From Castellaniella defragrans (lineage in GTDB: Bacteria > Pseudomonadota > Gammaproteobacteria > Burkholderiales > Burkholderiaceae_B), in NCBI RefSeq assembly GCF_014203015.1, contig NZ_JACHIB010000005.1:1-64000 (forward strand): a stretch of 64,000 nt of DNA, in the 5' to 3' direction. The notes beneath the pieces are model-generated. The model saw nothing but the letters and a program-made list of their open reading frames with translations. It did not search any database and was not told the origin of the DNA. Made by a program: the position numbers and the translations under genes. Shown one piece after another: positions 31,423-38,688 of the stretch; the stretch's first letter is position 1, and the number at the start of each line of letters is the position of its first letter.

Positions 31423-33278
31423 GACTTGTTTCCTTTGCGAAAGGGCAGCGAGGCGAGGAAGGAGAGCTGCCTGAGGCCCAGCAGCTTCAGGCCGGCGCGG
31501 GCCGAGTCGGCGTCGAGGCGGGCTTCCAGCGGCATCGTGCCGAAGCTCTTGCCCTTGATGACGAGCTCGTTGCCCTCGCGCTTCAGCGACTCGACGTGCA
31601 TCAGCTCCTCGTCGGCCGCGCCGCGCAGGATCAGGCCCTTCTTGCGGACGGCGGCGACGTTGGCCGGCGTGCCCAGGTCCTGCCGGCTGCCGGCGCTCAC
31701 GCTGGAGAAATCCATGCCCAGCTGCTCGAACATCCTGATCGCGGTGGCGCGCCCGGCGCCGTAGACGCCGCCGCCCGGATGCTGGAAGGGGCCGGCGAGA
31801 TAGAGGCGGTCGACGCCGGGCACCGTGAACTGGCCCAGGTCCGGGGTCGGGCGGTGGCCGGCGCTCTGGTAGAAGTAGGGCGCGACGCCGTGCAGGTCGC
31901 CGCGCATCATGCTGTTCGGGCTGGAGCGCTCGTGGTCCGCCGGGGTGACGATGGTGCGCGCCAGGATGTTGTCGCTGGTCAGGTTGGAGACGAACTTGCG
32001 GTAGTGCTCCATCGAGAGATCGCCGATCTCTTCCTTGACGTCGTCCCAGTGCCGGCCGGCCCAGCGCTTGTCCTTGATGGCGTAGGGCGCGAAGGTGATG
32101 CCGTGGAACAGCCCCGTCCCGGGCGGGACCCGGGTCTTGTCGCTGATGCTCTCGTCGCCGCCGGCGCACAGGCGGCGCTCGGTGATCAGGCCGCGCTTGA
32201 GGTCGTCGAAGTCGGCCATCATCTCGTCGAGCCGGTCGGTGGCCATGAGCTCCAGCATGGGCGCGTAGCCGACTTCCTCGCCGGCGTAGAACCTGGCGTT
32301 TTCCTTGAGGGCGTAGTGGCTGACCATGATGGAGAACGGCGCGAGCGTGGCCTGCTCGGCGCGCCGCATGACGGGCTCGGGCACGTCGTCGACGAATTTG
32401 CGGATCACGTGGGGGTGGATGGCGCCGATGACCGCGTCCCGCGCCATGATGCGCTCGCCGTCGCTCAGCTGCACGCCGATGGCGCGGCCGTCGCGGGTGA
32501 GGATCTTGGCGACCTCGGCGTCGCAGCGGACTTCGCCGCCGTGCGCCGTGAGGCAGCGGACCAGGGATTCGGTCAGCTTGCCGCTGCCGCCGATGGGCTG
32601 CGATACGCCGTAGGTATGGATGATGCCGGGCATCAGCAGCACGCCCATGCCGGTGCCCAGTTCGTTCGGGCACTGCAGGTTTTCGCTCACCAGGCGCAGC
32701 AGGTGGATCTTGATCCGGTCGCTTTCGTAGCGCTGGTTCACCAGGTCGAGGCAGTCGCGGTTCATGAAATCCAGCATCAGCCGGCCTTCGTCGCTGCGGT
32801 CGAGCATCGCCACCAGCTCGCCGAGCGGGGGCGGCGGCGCGTACAGGCCCGGCATGAACATCTGCAGCACCTGCTGGCTGACCTTGACGAAGCTGCGGTA
32901 GGTGTCCGCGTCCTTCTGGGAGATGCGCGCGAAGCCCTCGCAGGTCTTGTCGAGATCCTTGTAGGTGAAGAGGGCCGTCTGGTCCGGGAAGACCGTGGCG
33001 TGGGGAACCGGCGAGTAGTGGTATTCCAGGCCGTGCTGGCTCATCAGTTCCAGCTCGTCCTGGCGCAGCATCGGATTGCCCTGGATCATGATGTGCACGC
33101 TGCTGTGCTCGTCGTGCCAGTAGCCCGGGATGTTCAACTGCCGGGTGCTCACTCCGCCGCCGGGATAGGACTTGCGTTCCAGGACCAGCACCTTCTTGCC
33201 GGCCTTGGCGAGATAGGCCGCCGCGGTCAGGCCGTTGTGGCCGGCGCCCATGGCGACGATGTCGTATTCACTGCTCAT
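31419..33278 (-). CDS. FAD-dependent oxidoreductase, phytoene desaturase-like
   Basis: A 619-residue flavoprotein. The dinucleotide-binding motif IVAMGAGHNGLTAAAYLAKAGKKVLVLER (residues 6-34) and the C-terminal YLAGPFQHPGGGVYGAGRATAIRMFEQLG FAD-contact region (about 520-548) define the NAD(P)/FAD amine-oxidase/phytoene-desaturase-like group. The last 90 residues are an extra tail absent from short relatives. It probably dehydrogenates a cyclic or long-chain substrate. It is first in the operon FAD-NTF2-SDR-ThDP-ALDH, with operator site F 64 bp before its start. The substrate is unknown. Confidence 0.9.
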   Translation of the reverse strand: MSSEYDIVAMGAGHNGLTAAAYLAKAGKKVLVLERKSYPGGGVSTRQLNIPGYWHDEHSSVHIMIQGNPMLRQDELELMSQHGLEYHYSPVPHATVFPDQTALFTYKDLDKTCEGFARISQKDADTYRSFVKVSQQVLQMFMPGLYAPPPPLGELVAMLDRSDEGRLMLDFMNRDCLDLVNQRYESDRIKIHLLRLVSENLQCPNELGTGMGVLLMPGIIHTYGVSQPIGGSGKLTESLVRCLTAHGGEVRCDAEVAKILTRDGRAIGVQLSDGERIMARDAVIGAIHPHVIRKFVDDVPEPVMRRAEQATLAPFSIMVSHYALKENARFYAGEEVGYAPMLELMATDRLDEMMADFDDLKRGLITERRLCAGGDESISDKTRVPPGTGLFHGITFAPYAIKDKRWAGRHWDDVKEEIGDLSMEHYRKFVSNLTSDNILARTIVTPADHERSSPNSMMRGDLHGVAPYFYQSAGHRPTPDLGQFTVPGVDRLYLAGPFQHPGGGVYGAGRATAIRMFEQLGMDFSSVSAGSRQDLGTPANVAAVRKKGLILRGAADEELMHVESLKREGNELVIKGKSFGTMPLEARLDADSARAGLKLLGLRQLSFLASLPFRKGNKS

Positions 33279-33341
33279 GCCTTCCTGTCTCCCGTATGTG
33301 CGGCGGCGCGCCTGTCCTGGTGGCCGAGCCGTATTGTTGAG

Positions 33342-33361
33342 CGGTACGCTTGTATCGTATT
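33342..33361. promoter_or_regulatory. Island operator, site F
   Basis: CGGTAC-GCTT-GTATCGTATT, followed by ATGG. The 14 bases from its right half onward match site E at all but one position. It lies in the 200-bp gap upstream of the flavoprotein gene; the rest of the gap towards the LysR gene holds GC-rich degenerate repeats (GGCGGGCGTCAGCG-like) and nothing else recognisable. Confidence 0.7.
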
Positions 33362-33478
33362 ATGGGAGTTATTTTGGGCTTGTCAAGCGGATGACGGTCT
33401 GACGGCCGTCGGCGGGCGTCAGCGATTGGCGGCCGGTCGGCGGATTCGCCGGCGGGCGGCAGGAGTCGTCGGGGGGCG

Positions 33479-34390
33479 TCAGCGGCCGTTGGCGGCGTCC
33501 TTCAGCATGCGGCGCAGCCAGGCCAGGCCCGCGTCCTGGTCGCGGTACTTGAGCCACACGGCCGCCTCGGCCAGGGGCGGGATGTCGATCGGCGGGGCCA
33601 CGCATTTCAGCGGCAGGTGCCGCACGTACAGGTCGGCCAGCCGCTTGTGGATCGTGGCGATCCGCGTGGTGCCCACCACGGCGAAGGGCACGGCGGTGAA
33701 CGCGGCCAGCACCACCTCGGCTTTGCGCGCATGGCCGATGGTGCGGAAGAACCATTCGTCGTAGGCGGGAACACGGCCGGTGACGCCGAAATTGACGCTG
33801 ACGTGGCCCAGTTCGAGGTACTGGTCCAGGCTCAGGGTGTCGCCGACGAGCGGATTGTCCTGCCAGGCGATGCAGGTGTGGGTGTCCTCGAACAGGACTT
33901 CGGACGGATGGCCCTCGTGGGTGTACTGCGTGGGCAGGATCAGGAGGTCGATGTCTCCCTTCTGCAGCGCGTCCCAGGGGCTTTCCGTGTGGGTCAGGCA
34001 TTCGATCGTGATGCCGGGCGCTTCCCGCTGGAGGCGCGGCAATGCCGGATTGATCAGCACCGAGACGACGTAGTCGGACACCAGCAGCTTGAAGTGCCGC
34101 GTCGACGTGGCGGGATCGAAGGCCTGCTGTGCGGTCACGACGGTGGCTTCCACTTTCAGCAGGATTTCCCGCACCGGCAGGACGAGCCCCTCGGCCAGGG
34201 GGGTGGGCGTCATCCGCCGCCCGACCGGCACCAGCAGGTCGTCCTGAAAATAGTCCCGCAGGCGCGCCAGCGCGCTGCTCATGGTGGATTGGCTCAGGTG
34301 CAGGCGCTCGCCCGCGCGGGTCACGTTTTTCTCTTCGAGAAGCACGTTCAGGGCCACCAGCAGATTCAAGTCCAGGCGATTGAAGTGCAT
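33479..34390 (-). CDS. LysR-family transcriptional regulator, NodD-like
   Basis: A 303-residue regulator. Residues 1-65 form the LysR helix-turn-helix (MHFNRLDLNLLVALNVLLEEKNVTRAGERLHLSQSTMSSALARLRDYFQDDLLV), with the F/L-LDLNLLVAL opening typical of the NodD/NahR/PcpR subgroup, whose effectors are often phenolics or flavonoids. The effector-binding domain spans about 90-300. It is divergent from the NTF2-EthD-DAPG hydrolase genes, with an ATC-N9-GAT palindrome between them. The start at 34390 aligns with family N-termini; the frame continues upstream without support. Likely activates the divergent genes in response to a phenolic inducer (inference). Confidence 0.93.
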   Translation of the reverse strand: MHFNRLDLNLLVALNVLLEEKNVTRAGERLHLSQSTMSSALARLRDYFQDDLLVPVGRRMTPTPLAEGLVLPVREILLKVEATVVTAQQAFDPATSTRHFKLLVSDYVVSVLINPALPRLQREAPGITIECLTHTESPWDALQKGDIDLLILPTQYTHEGHPSEVLFEDTHTCIAWQDNPLVGDTLSLDQYLELGHVSVNFGVTGRVPAYDEWFFRTIGHARKAEVVLAAFTAVPFAVVGTTRIATIHKRLADLYVRHLPLKCVAPPIDIPPLAEAAVWLKYRDQDAGLAWLRRMLKDAANGR

Positions 34391-34465
34391 TGCATGCTCG
34401 TGTGGCGGTGCCGGCCGGCCGGTGCGGCGGGGGCGCGGCGCCCCGTGGATGGAATCCGTGACGGT

Positions 34466-34486
34466 CTCATCGATGAAATCGATGAG
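34466..34486. promoter_or_regulatory. LysR-type operator (ATC-N9-GAT)
   Basis: Perfect 9-bp arms CTCATCGAT and ATCGATGAG are separated by GAA. The centre contains both T-N11-A and ATC-N9-GAT (34469-34483), the core of NodD-type boxes. It lies 76 bp from the LysR start and 125 bp from the divergent NTF2 gene. Confidence 0.7.
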
Positions 34487-34610
34487 AGTCATCAGGAATA
34501 TGCGTTTCTGCGGTTCCCGGCGTGCCGCTAGCATGAAAAAACAGGAATTCGCCATGCAAGGCACGCAATCCGGATCTGGACGCGGGCCTGAAATTCCGGG
34601 AGGAAACGCA

Positions 34611-35219
34611 GTGGAATCATCGTACATCGAGCGCAGGATCGCCAGACTGGAAAGTTTCCGCGACATATGCAATCTGCAGGGGCGCTACAACCACTACATG
34701 CAGACGGGGCAGCTGGCGGAAAAAATTCCCGAGCTGTTTGCCTTGTCGCGGCCGGACGTGAAGGCGGAAATGTGCGACAGCGGCCTCTGGGAAGGGGCGG
34801 AAGGGGTCATGCGGCTCTTCGGCCACATGGGCGCCAAGTATTCCATGAGGGGCGCCTTGATGGTGCACATGCTCCTCACGCCGGTGGTCGAAATCAGCGA
34901 GGACGGGCAGACCGCCCGCGGCATGTGGAATTCGCTCGGCACGAATACGTATGTGAAGGATGACGGCACGCTCGACGCGATGTGGCAGCTGGGGAAATAC
35001 GACCTGACATTCTGCCGGGAGGAGGGCATGTGGAAATACCTCGAATTCCGGTGGTACGTCATTTTCCGCAGCCCCTATGGCGCGGGATGGGTCGAGCGCC
35101 CCCTGGTGGAGGGCCTGCACCAGGAGGGCTTTCCGCCGGTCAGCCCCCTCCATGCGCCTTACGACCCCGGCAAAGCGGTCAACCGCTTTCTTCCCTTTCC
35201 GCCGGAACCCCGCGCCTGA
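34611..35219 (+). CDS. SnoaL/NTF2-like protein (long)
   Basis: About 202 residues. A GGGAGG site 7 bp ahead selects the GTG at 34611 (ESSYIERRIARLESFRDICNLQGRYNHY) over the ATG codons at 34533 and 34554, which would add a disordered Gly/Ser-rich stretch. The core has the alpha+beta-cone layout with ELFALSRPDVKAEMCDSGLWEGAEGVMRLF and a long WYVIFRSPYGAGWVERPLV end, as in NTF2/SnoaL-like dehydratases or isomerases such as bile-acid 7-alpha-dehydratase relatives. First gene of the LysR-controlled mini-operon. Catalytic residues cannot be assigned safely. Confidence 0.82.
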   Translation: MESSYIERRIARLESFRDICNLQGRYNHYMQTGQLAEKIPELFALSRPDVKAEMCDSGLWEGAEGVMRLFGHMGAKYSMRGALMVHMLLTPVVEISEDGQTARGMWNSLGTNTYVKDDGTLDAMWQLGKYDLTFCREEGMWKYLEFRWYVIFRSPYGAGWVERPLVEGLHQEGFPPVSPLHAPYDPGKAVNRFLPFPPEPRA

Positions 35220-35229
35220 ACCGGCCCGG

Positions 35230-35345
35230 CGTTCGCCGCGGCCCGGAACGGCTCGCTTGAAACAGATGGCTTGCAACGGACCGCTCGAAACGGCTCGCCC
35301 GACACAGCTCGCCCGAAGCCGACCGCTTGAAACGGATCGATCAAC
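35230..35345. repeat. Degenerate tandem repeat before the second EthD gene
   Basis: Units of roughly 12-17 bp resembling GCTCGCTTGAAACGGAT, CGCTCGAAACGG and GCTCGCCCGAAGC follow each other in the 148-bp gap between the NTF2 and EthD genes. They end just before the AAAGGAGGGC ribosome-binding sequence of the EthD gene. Confidence 0.5.
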
Positions 35346-35367
35346 ACGAATTCAAAGGAGGGCAGAC

Positions 35368-36147
35368 ATGCCAATCAAACTACTGGCGGCTTCGCGCCGC
35401 CGGCCCGGCCTGACCCGGGCGGAATATCAACGCTACCTGGAGTTCTATCACGGCAGCATCGCGCGCAGGGAGCGCATGAAAATCGCGTCCTATGTGCAGA
35501 ATCACGTCATCGACGGCGCGTTCGGCGTGCTTCAGGACGAGACGCACCGGCAGGTGGCCGAGCGCGATGCCGTGGTCGAGCTGTATTTCGACAATTTCCC
35601 GGACATGATCGCGACGCTGGAGCCGGAAACGCCCTCGGCCGCCTCGCAGGACGGGAAGTTCTTCGCCGACGAGCGCACCAACATCATCGTCATGGCCGAG
35701 GAGGAAGAAATCCCCGTTCCGCAGCCGTGCCCGTCCTTCAATCCGGGCCTGGGCATCGTGAGCGGCGTGGGCGCGCTCAAGGTGCTGCACTACGTCATGC
35801 GCGACGAGGAGGTCTACCCCGAGGACTACCACCATCACTGGCGCCGGGCGCACGAGGCGGCGCTGGAGCAGGCGCCCTATGCGCGCGCCATGCTGCGCCG
35901 CTGTGTCGTCAACCGGCGCTGCCGGATGAACGACAACGATGGCGCGGCCCGGAAGCATTTCAAGATGGTGGATCCGCCCGTCTACGACATGGTGGCGGCG
36001 CACTGGTTCGACACGATGGAGCACGCCGGCGCGTTCCGCCAGTACGTCGAGGCATTGCAATCGTTCCCGACGCGCTTCGCCGACTGGTCCAGGTCCTTTT
36101 ACCTGTACACCCGGGAAGTGCCGATCGTGCGCGACACGCCGTTCTGA
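35368..36147 (+). CDS. EthD domain-containing protein (second copy)
   Basis: A 259-residue protein with two EthD-like halves: MPIKLLAASRRRPGLTRAEYQRYLEFYHGSIARRE (residues 1-35) and ALKVLHYVMRDEEVYPEDYHHHWRRAHEAALEQ (about 137-168). The H-W-R-R-A-H core in the second half is the EthD motif. It corresponds to the protein at 8,715 in layout, and like it precedes a DAPG-hydrolase-like gene. An AAAGGAGGGC site lies before the ATG. Its biochemical role in the pair is unknown; binding or handing on the acyl-phenol substrate is a guess. Confidence 0.83.
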   Translation: MPIKLLAASRRRPGLTRAEYQRYLEFYHGSIARRERMKIASYVQNHVIDGAFGVLQDETHRQVAERDAVVELYFDNFPDMIATLEPETPSAASQDGKFFADERTNIIVMAEEEEIPVPQPCPSFNPGLGIVSGVGALKVLHYVMRDEEVYPEDYHHHWRRAHEAALEQAPYARAMLRRCVVNRRCRMNDNDGAARKHFKMVDPPVYDMVAAHWFDTMEHAGAFRQYVEALQSFPTRFADWSRSFYLYTREVPIVRDTPF

Positions 36148-36188
36148 CCCCGGATAAACGAATACCCCGAAGACGAGGAGATTTTCCC

Positions 36189-37085
36189 ATGCTGCCGACG
36201 ACCCCCGAACATTCCGCCCAGAAAAACTTCAAGGAATGGCAGGCTTCCACCCGACCCAAGTCCATGCGGCCCGCCCTGACGCCGGAAGAGGAAGCCCGGC
36301 CGTTTTCCAGCTACTACCACGAAAGCATTCCCCGCCCGGAGCCGGTCAACATGGCGATGATGGAGTCGCCCTGCGATCCCGCCAAGGCGATCCTGCCGCA
36401 CCAGATGAACGAGCTGCTCGACCCGGGCCATCTGGATGTGGAGATCGGCTGGTGCATCCTGCCGAACGGCGCGGGATTCATCGCCAACCGGATGGTGTAT
36501 CCGGACGCCACGGCGGACATGATCGACTGGTGGTTCGCCTGGCATCCGCTGGAAGACCTGCGCTACCGCATCTGGTATCCCCCGCAGCACGCCGGGATCA
36601 TGGTCAGCCCGATGGGCCGCCGGCGCCTGCTGGATCCGTCGATTCCCATGGCCGAGAAGAACTGGGGCGTGACCCACCACGTCACGGAGAACTGCAACAA
36701 CGGCATGGACAACGTCGATATCCAGTTCATGTCGCCGAAGGATTTCGGCTTCGACATGGACCGCTGGAAGCAGCCGTACGTTTCCGCCTTCGCCGGCGGC
36801 GCCGGATGGGCGGTGTCCGTCGACAAGACGGACGAATCGATCACGGCCCCGGCCTTGATGTGCCATATTTTCCGCGATACGCCCGAGGGCCTGGAACACC
36901 GCACCCGCTTCTGGATGGGGTATCGATTCTCGGCGGGCAGGCCGGAATTGTCGCTGCCTCCCGGCGTCCAGGTGCCGGTCAAGGCCGTGCAGGGCCTGGC
37001 GCGCCATAACGTCATGGAGTTCACGCGCTTCAAGCATTTCCTGCCGCGCATCTACGCAGAATTCGGCGGCCGGATGGAGGTCTGA
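36189..37085 (+). CDS. DAPG hydrolase (PhlG/phloretin hydrolase)-like protein, full length
   Basis: A 298-residue protein, the length of 2,4-diacetylphloroglucinol hydrolase PhlG. The conserved core TADMIDWWFAWHPLEDLRYRIWYPPQHAGI (about residues 103-132) and the His/Glu-rich blocks GVTHHVTENCNNG (about 159-171) and ALMCHIFRDTPEGLEHRTRFWMGYRF (about 222-247) fit the zinc-dependent Bet v 1-like fold of the family. These enzymes hydrolyse a C-C bond between a phenolic ring and an acyl chain. A GAGGAG site precedes the ATG. Last gene of the LysR-controlled mini-operon. The family call is firm from memory; the substrate may differ from phloroglucinols. Confidence 0.82.
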   Translation: MLPTTPEHSAQKNFKEWQASTRPKSMRPALTPEEEARPFSSYYHESIPRPEPVNMAMMESPCDPAKAILPHQMNELLDPGHLDVEIGWCILPNGAGFIANRMVYPDATADMIDWWFAWHPLEDLRYRIWYPPQHAGIMVSPMGRRRLLDPSIPMAEKNWGVTHHVTENCNNGMDNVDIQFMSPKDFGFDMDRWKQPYVSAFAGGAGWAVSVDKTDESITAPALMCHIFRDTPEGLEHRTRFWMGYRFSAGRPELSLPPGVQVPVKAVQGLARHNVMEFTRFKHFLPRIYAEFGGRMEV

Positions 37086-37133
37086 GCGCGGGCGGCATGC
37101 ATTCCGCCGCCGCGCCGGAGGCGCCGCGGCGCT

Positions 37134-37604
37134 TTAGTCCGGCCGGTCCGGACGGTCCGGACGGCCGGCGCGGGCGCCGGCGCTGTCGCGCGCCTGCCGC
37201 AGCAGCGCCAGCAGGTCCGCCTGCATGGACGGCGGACAGTCCCGCAGCAGCTCGGTGGCCACGCGCTCCTGGAGCGTGCGCAGCTGCGCGAAAAGCCGTT
37301 CGCCCTGCGCGCTCAGGCGCAGGCAGCGCACGCGCCTGTCGCTTTCGCTGGCGCTGCGGATCAGCCAGCCGCGTTCCTCCAGGTGGGCCAGGAGCCGCGC
37401 CATCTGGGCCTTGTCGGCGTGGCTGCGCTCCACCAGGCCCTTCTGCGTCAGGCCGGGCTGGCGGCCCATGCGCAGCAGGATGCGCATCTCGTTGAAGGTG
37501 AGTTCGGGGTGCACGGCTTCCATGGCCTTGCGCATGCGCGCGCGGAACAGGTGCAGCAGTTCGTGCAGGCTGTCGAAGACCTCGATGGGCAGGGAAGGGT
37601 TCAT
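37134..37604 (-). CDS. MarR-family transcriptional regulator
   Basis: A 156-residue winged-helix regulator. The recognition region GLTQKGLVERSHADKAQMARLLAHLEERGWLIRSASESDRRVRCLRLSAQGERLFAQ (about residues 50-106) contains the MarR wing motif D-x-R. The C-terminal GRPDRPDRPD tail is low-complexity. It is divergent from the siderophore-interacting protein gene, with a GTTGA-N5-TCAAC palindrome between them. It should repress itself and that gene until a ligand, perhaps phenolic or iron-related, is present. Confidence 0.93.
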   Translation of the reverse strand: MNPSLPIEVFDSLHELLHLFRARMRKAMEAVHPELTFNEMRILLRMGRQPGLTQKGLVERSHADKAQMARLLAHLEERGWLIRSASESDRRVRCLRLSAQGERLFAQLRTLQERVATELLRDCPPSMQADLLALLRQARDSAGARAGRPDRPDRPD

Positions 37605-37619
37605 GGCGACCGGTTAATT

Positions 37620-37634
37620 GTTGACTATATCAAC
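37620..37634. promoter_or_regulatory. Candidate MarR operator
   Basis: GTTGA-CTATA-TCAAC lies in the AT-rich 74-bp divergent region between the MarR and siderophore-interacting protein genes, 15 bp before the MarR start codon. Confidence 0.55.
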
Positions 37635-37678
37635 TTATTGGCACAATAATAGTGGACTTTAACAACCAATAGGGAACC

Positions 37679-38491
37679 ATGTCCACAGACGAAAAAACAG
37701 CCGGAAAAACAGACGAACAAGCGGTCATGCGGCGCGTGCGCCATCCTTTCCGGGCGCGCCACGTGCAGGTGCTCGCGCGCGAGTCCCTCAGCCCCGGCTT
37801 CGTCCGCCTGACGCTGGGCGGACCGGAACTGCATGATTTCACGAGCGCCGGCTTCGACGATCACGTCAAGCTCATCCTGCCGCAGGCGGGACTGGACAAG
37901 CCGCGCCTGCCCGTCCTGGTCGACGGCCGGCCGCACGTCGAAGGCCCGCGCCCCGTGATGCGGGACTATACGCCGCTGCGCTTCGACCCCGCCAGCCGTA
38001 CGCTGCTGATGGATTTCGCCCTCCATGGCACGGGGCCGGCGGCCGAATGGGCGCGCAGCGCCCCGATCGGCCAATGGGCGGGCCTGGCGGGCCCGCGCGG
38101 CAGCCTGCTGCTGCCCGAGGATCTGCAATGGCACTGGCTGCTGGGCGACGAGACGGCCATGCCCGCGATCGAGCGCCGCCTGGCGGAGCTGCCGGCGGGG
38201 ACGCGCGCCGTGGTGCGGGTGCAATTGAGCGACCCCGCCGACCGGCGCGCCTGGCGCAGCGCCGCGGCGCTGGACCTGCAGTGGGTGGAGTCGCTGGCCG
38301 ATGCGGCCGACGCGCTGGAGATTCCGCCCGGCCCCGGCTTTATCTGGGCCGCCGGCGAGCACCGCGTCATGGCGCTGCTGCGCAAGCGGCTGCTCGCCCG
38401 GCCGGGCGCCGATCCGCGCCGCATGCGGATCGCCTCGTACTGGAAGCAGGGCGAGGCGGGGCACCACGAGGAACTCGGCGCCGGCGGCTGA
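37679..38491 (+). CDS. Siderophore-interacting protein (ferric reductase-like flavoprotein)
   Basis: A 270-residue cytosolic flavoprotein of the SIP/ViuB family, which reduces ferric siderophores to release iron. The FAD-binding strand PVMRDYTPLRFDPASRTLLMDFALHGTGPAAEWARSAPIGQWAGLAGPRGS (about residues 96-146) holds the R-x-Y-T motif, and LLGDETAMPAIERRLAELPAGTRAVV is the NAD(P)H side. The C-terminal WAAGEHRVMALLRK (about 221-234) and SYWKQGEAGHHEE are family hallmarks. Divergent from a MarR regulator. It may also reduce other flavin acceptors. Confidence 0.94.
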   Translation: MSTDEKTAGKTDEQAVMRRVRHPFRARHVQVLARESLSPGFVRLTLGGPELHDFTSAGFDDHVKLILPQAGLDKPRLPVLVDGRPHVEGPRPVMRDYTPLRFDPASRTLLMDFALHGTGPAAEWARSAPIGQWAGLAGPRGSLLLPEDLQWHWLLGDETAMPAIERRLAELPAGTRAVVRVQLSDPADRRAWRSAAALDLQWVESLADAADALEIPPGPGFIWAAGEHRVMALLRKRLLARPGADPRRMRIASYWKQGEAGHHEELGAGG

Positions 38492-38688
38492 GGCTGCGCC
38501 GGGAGGGGGCGGCCCGCTCGTGATCGGGCGCTGTCCGCCGGGGCTCGCGCCGCCGCGCGAGCGGGGCAGGCCGATGCCGGCCGGATCGATGCGCAGGCGC
38601 GCTGAAGCCGCGTTCCCGTGCGCTATAGTTGCGCTTTGGCGTGGATCACCGACCCGCATGGCGGGCCCCCCCGGAAGCGCGACAGCCT

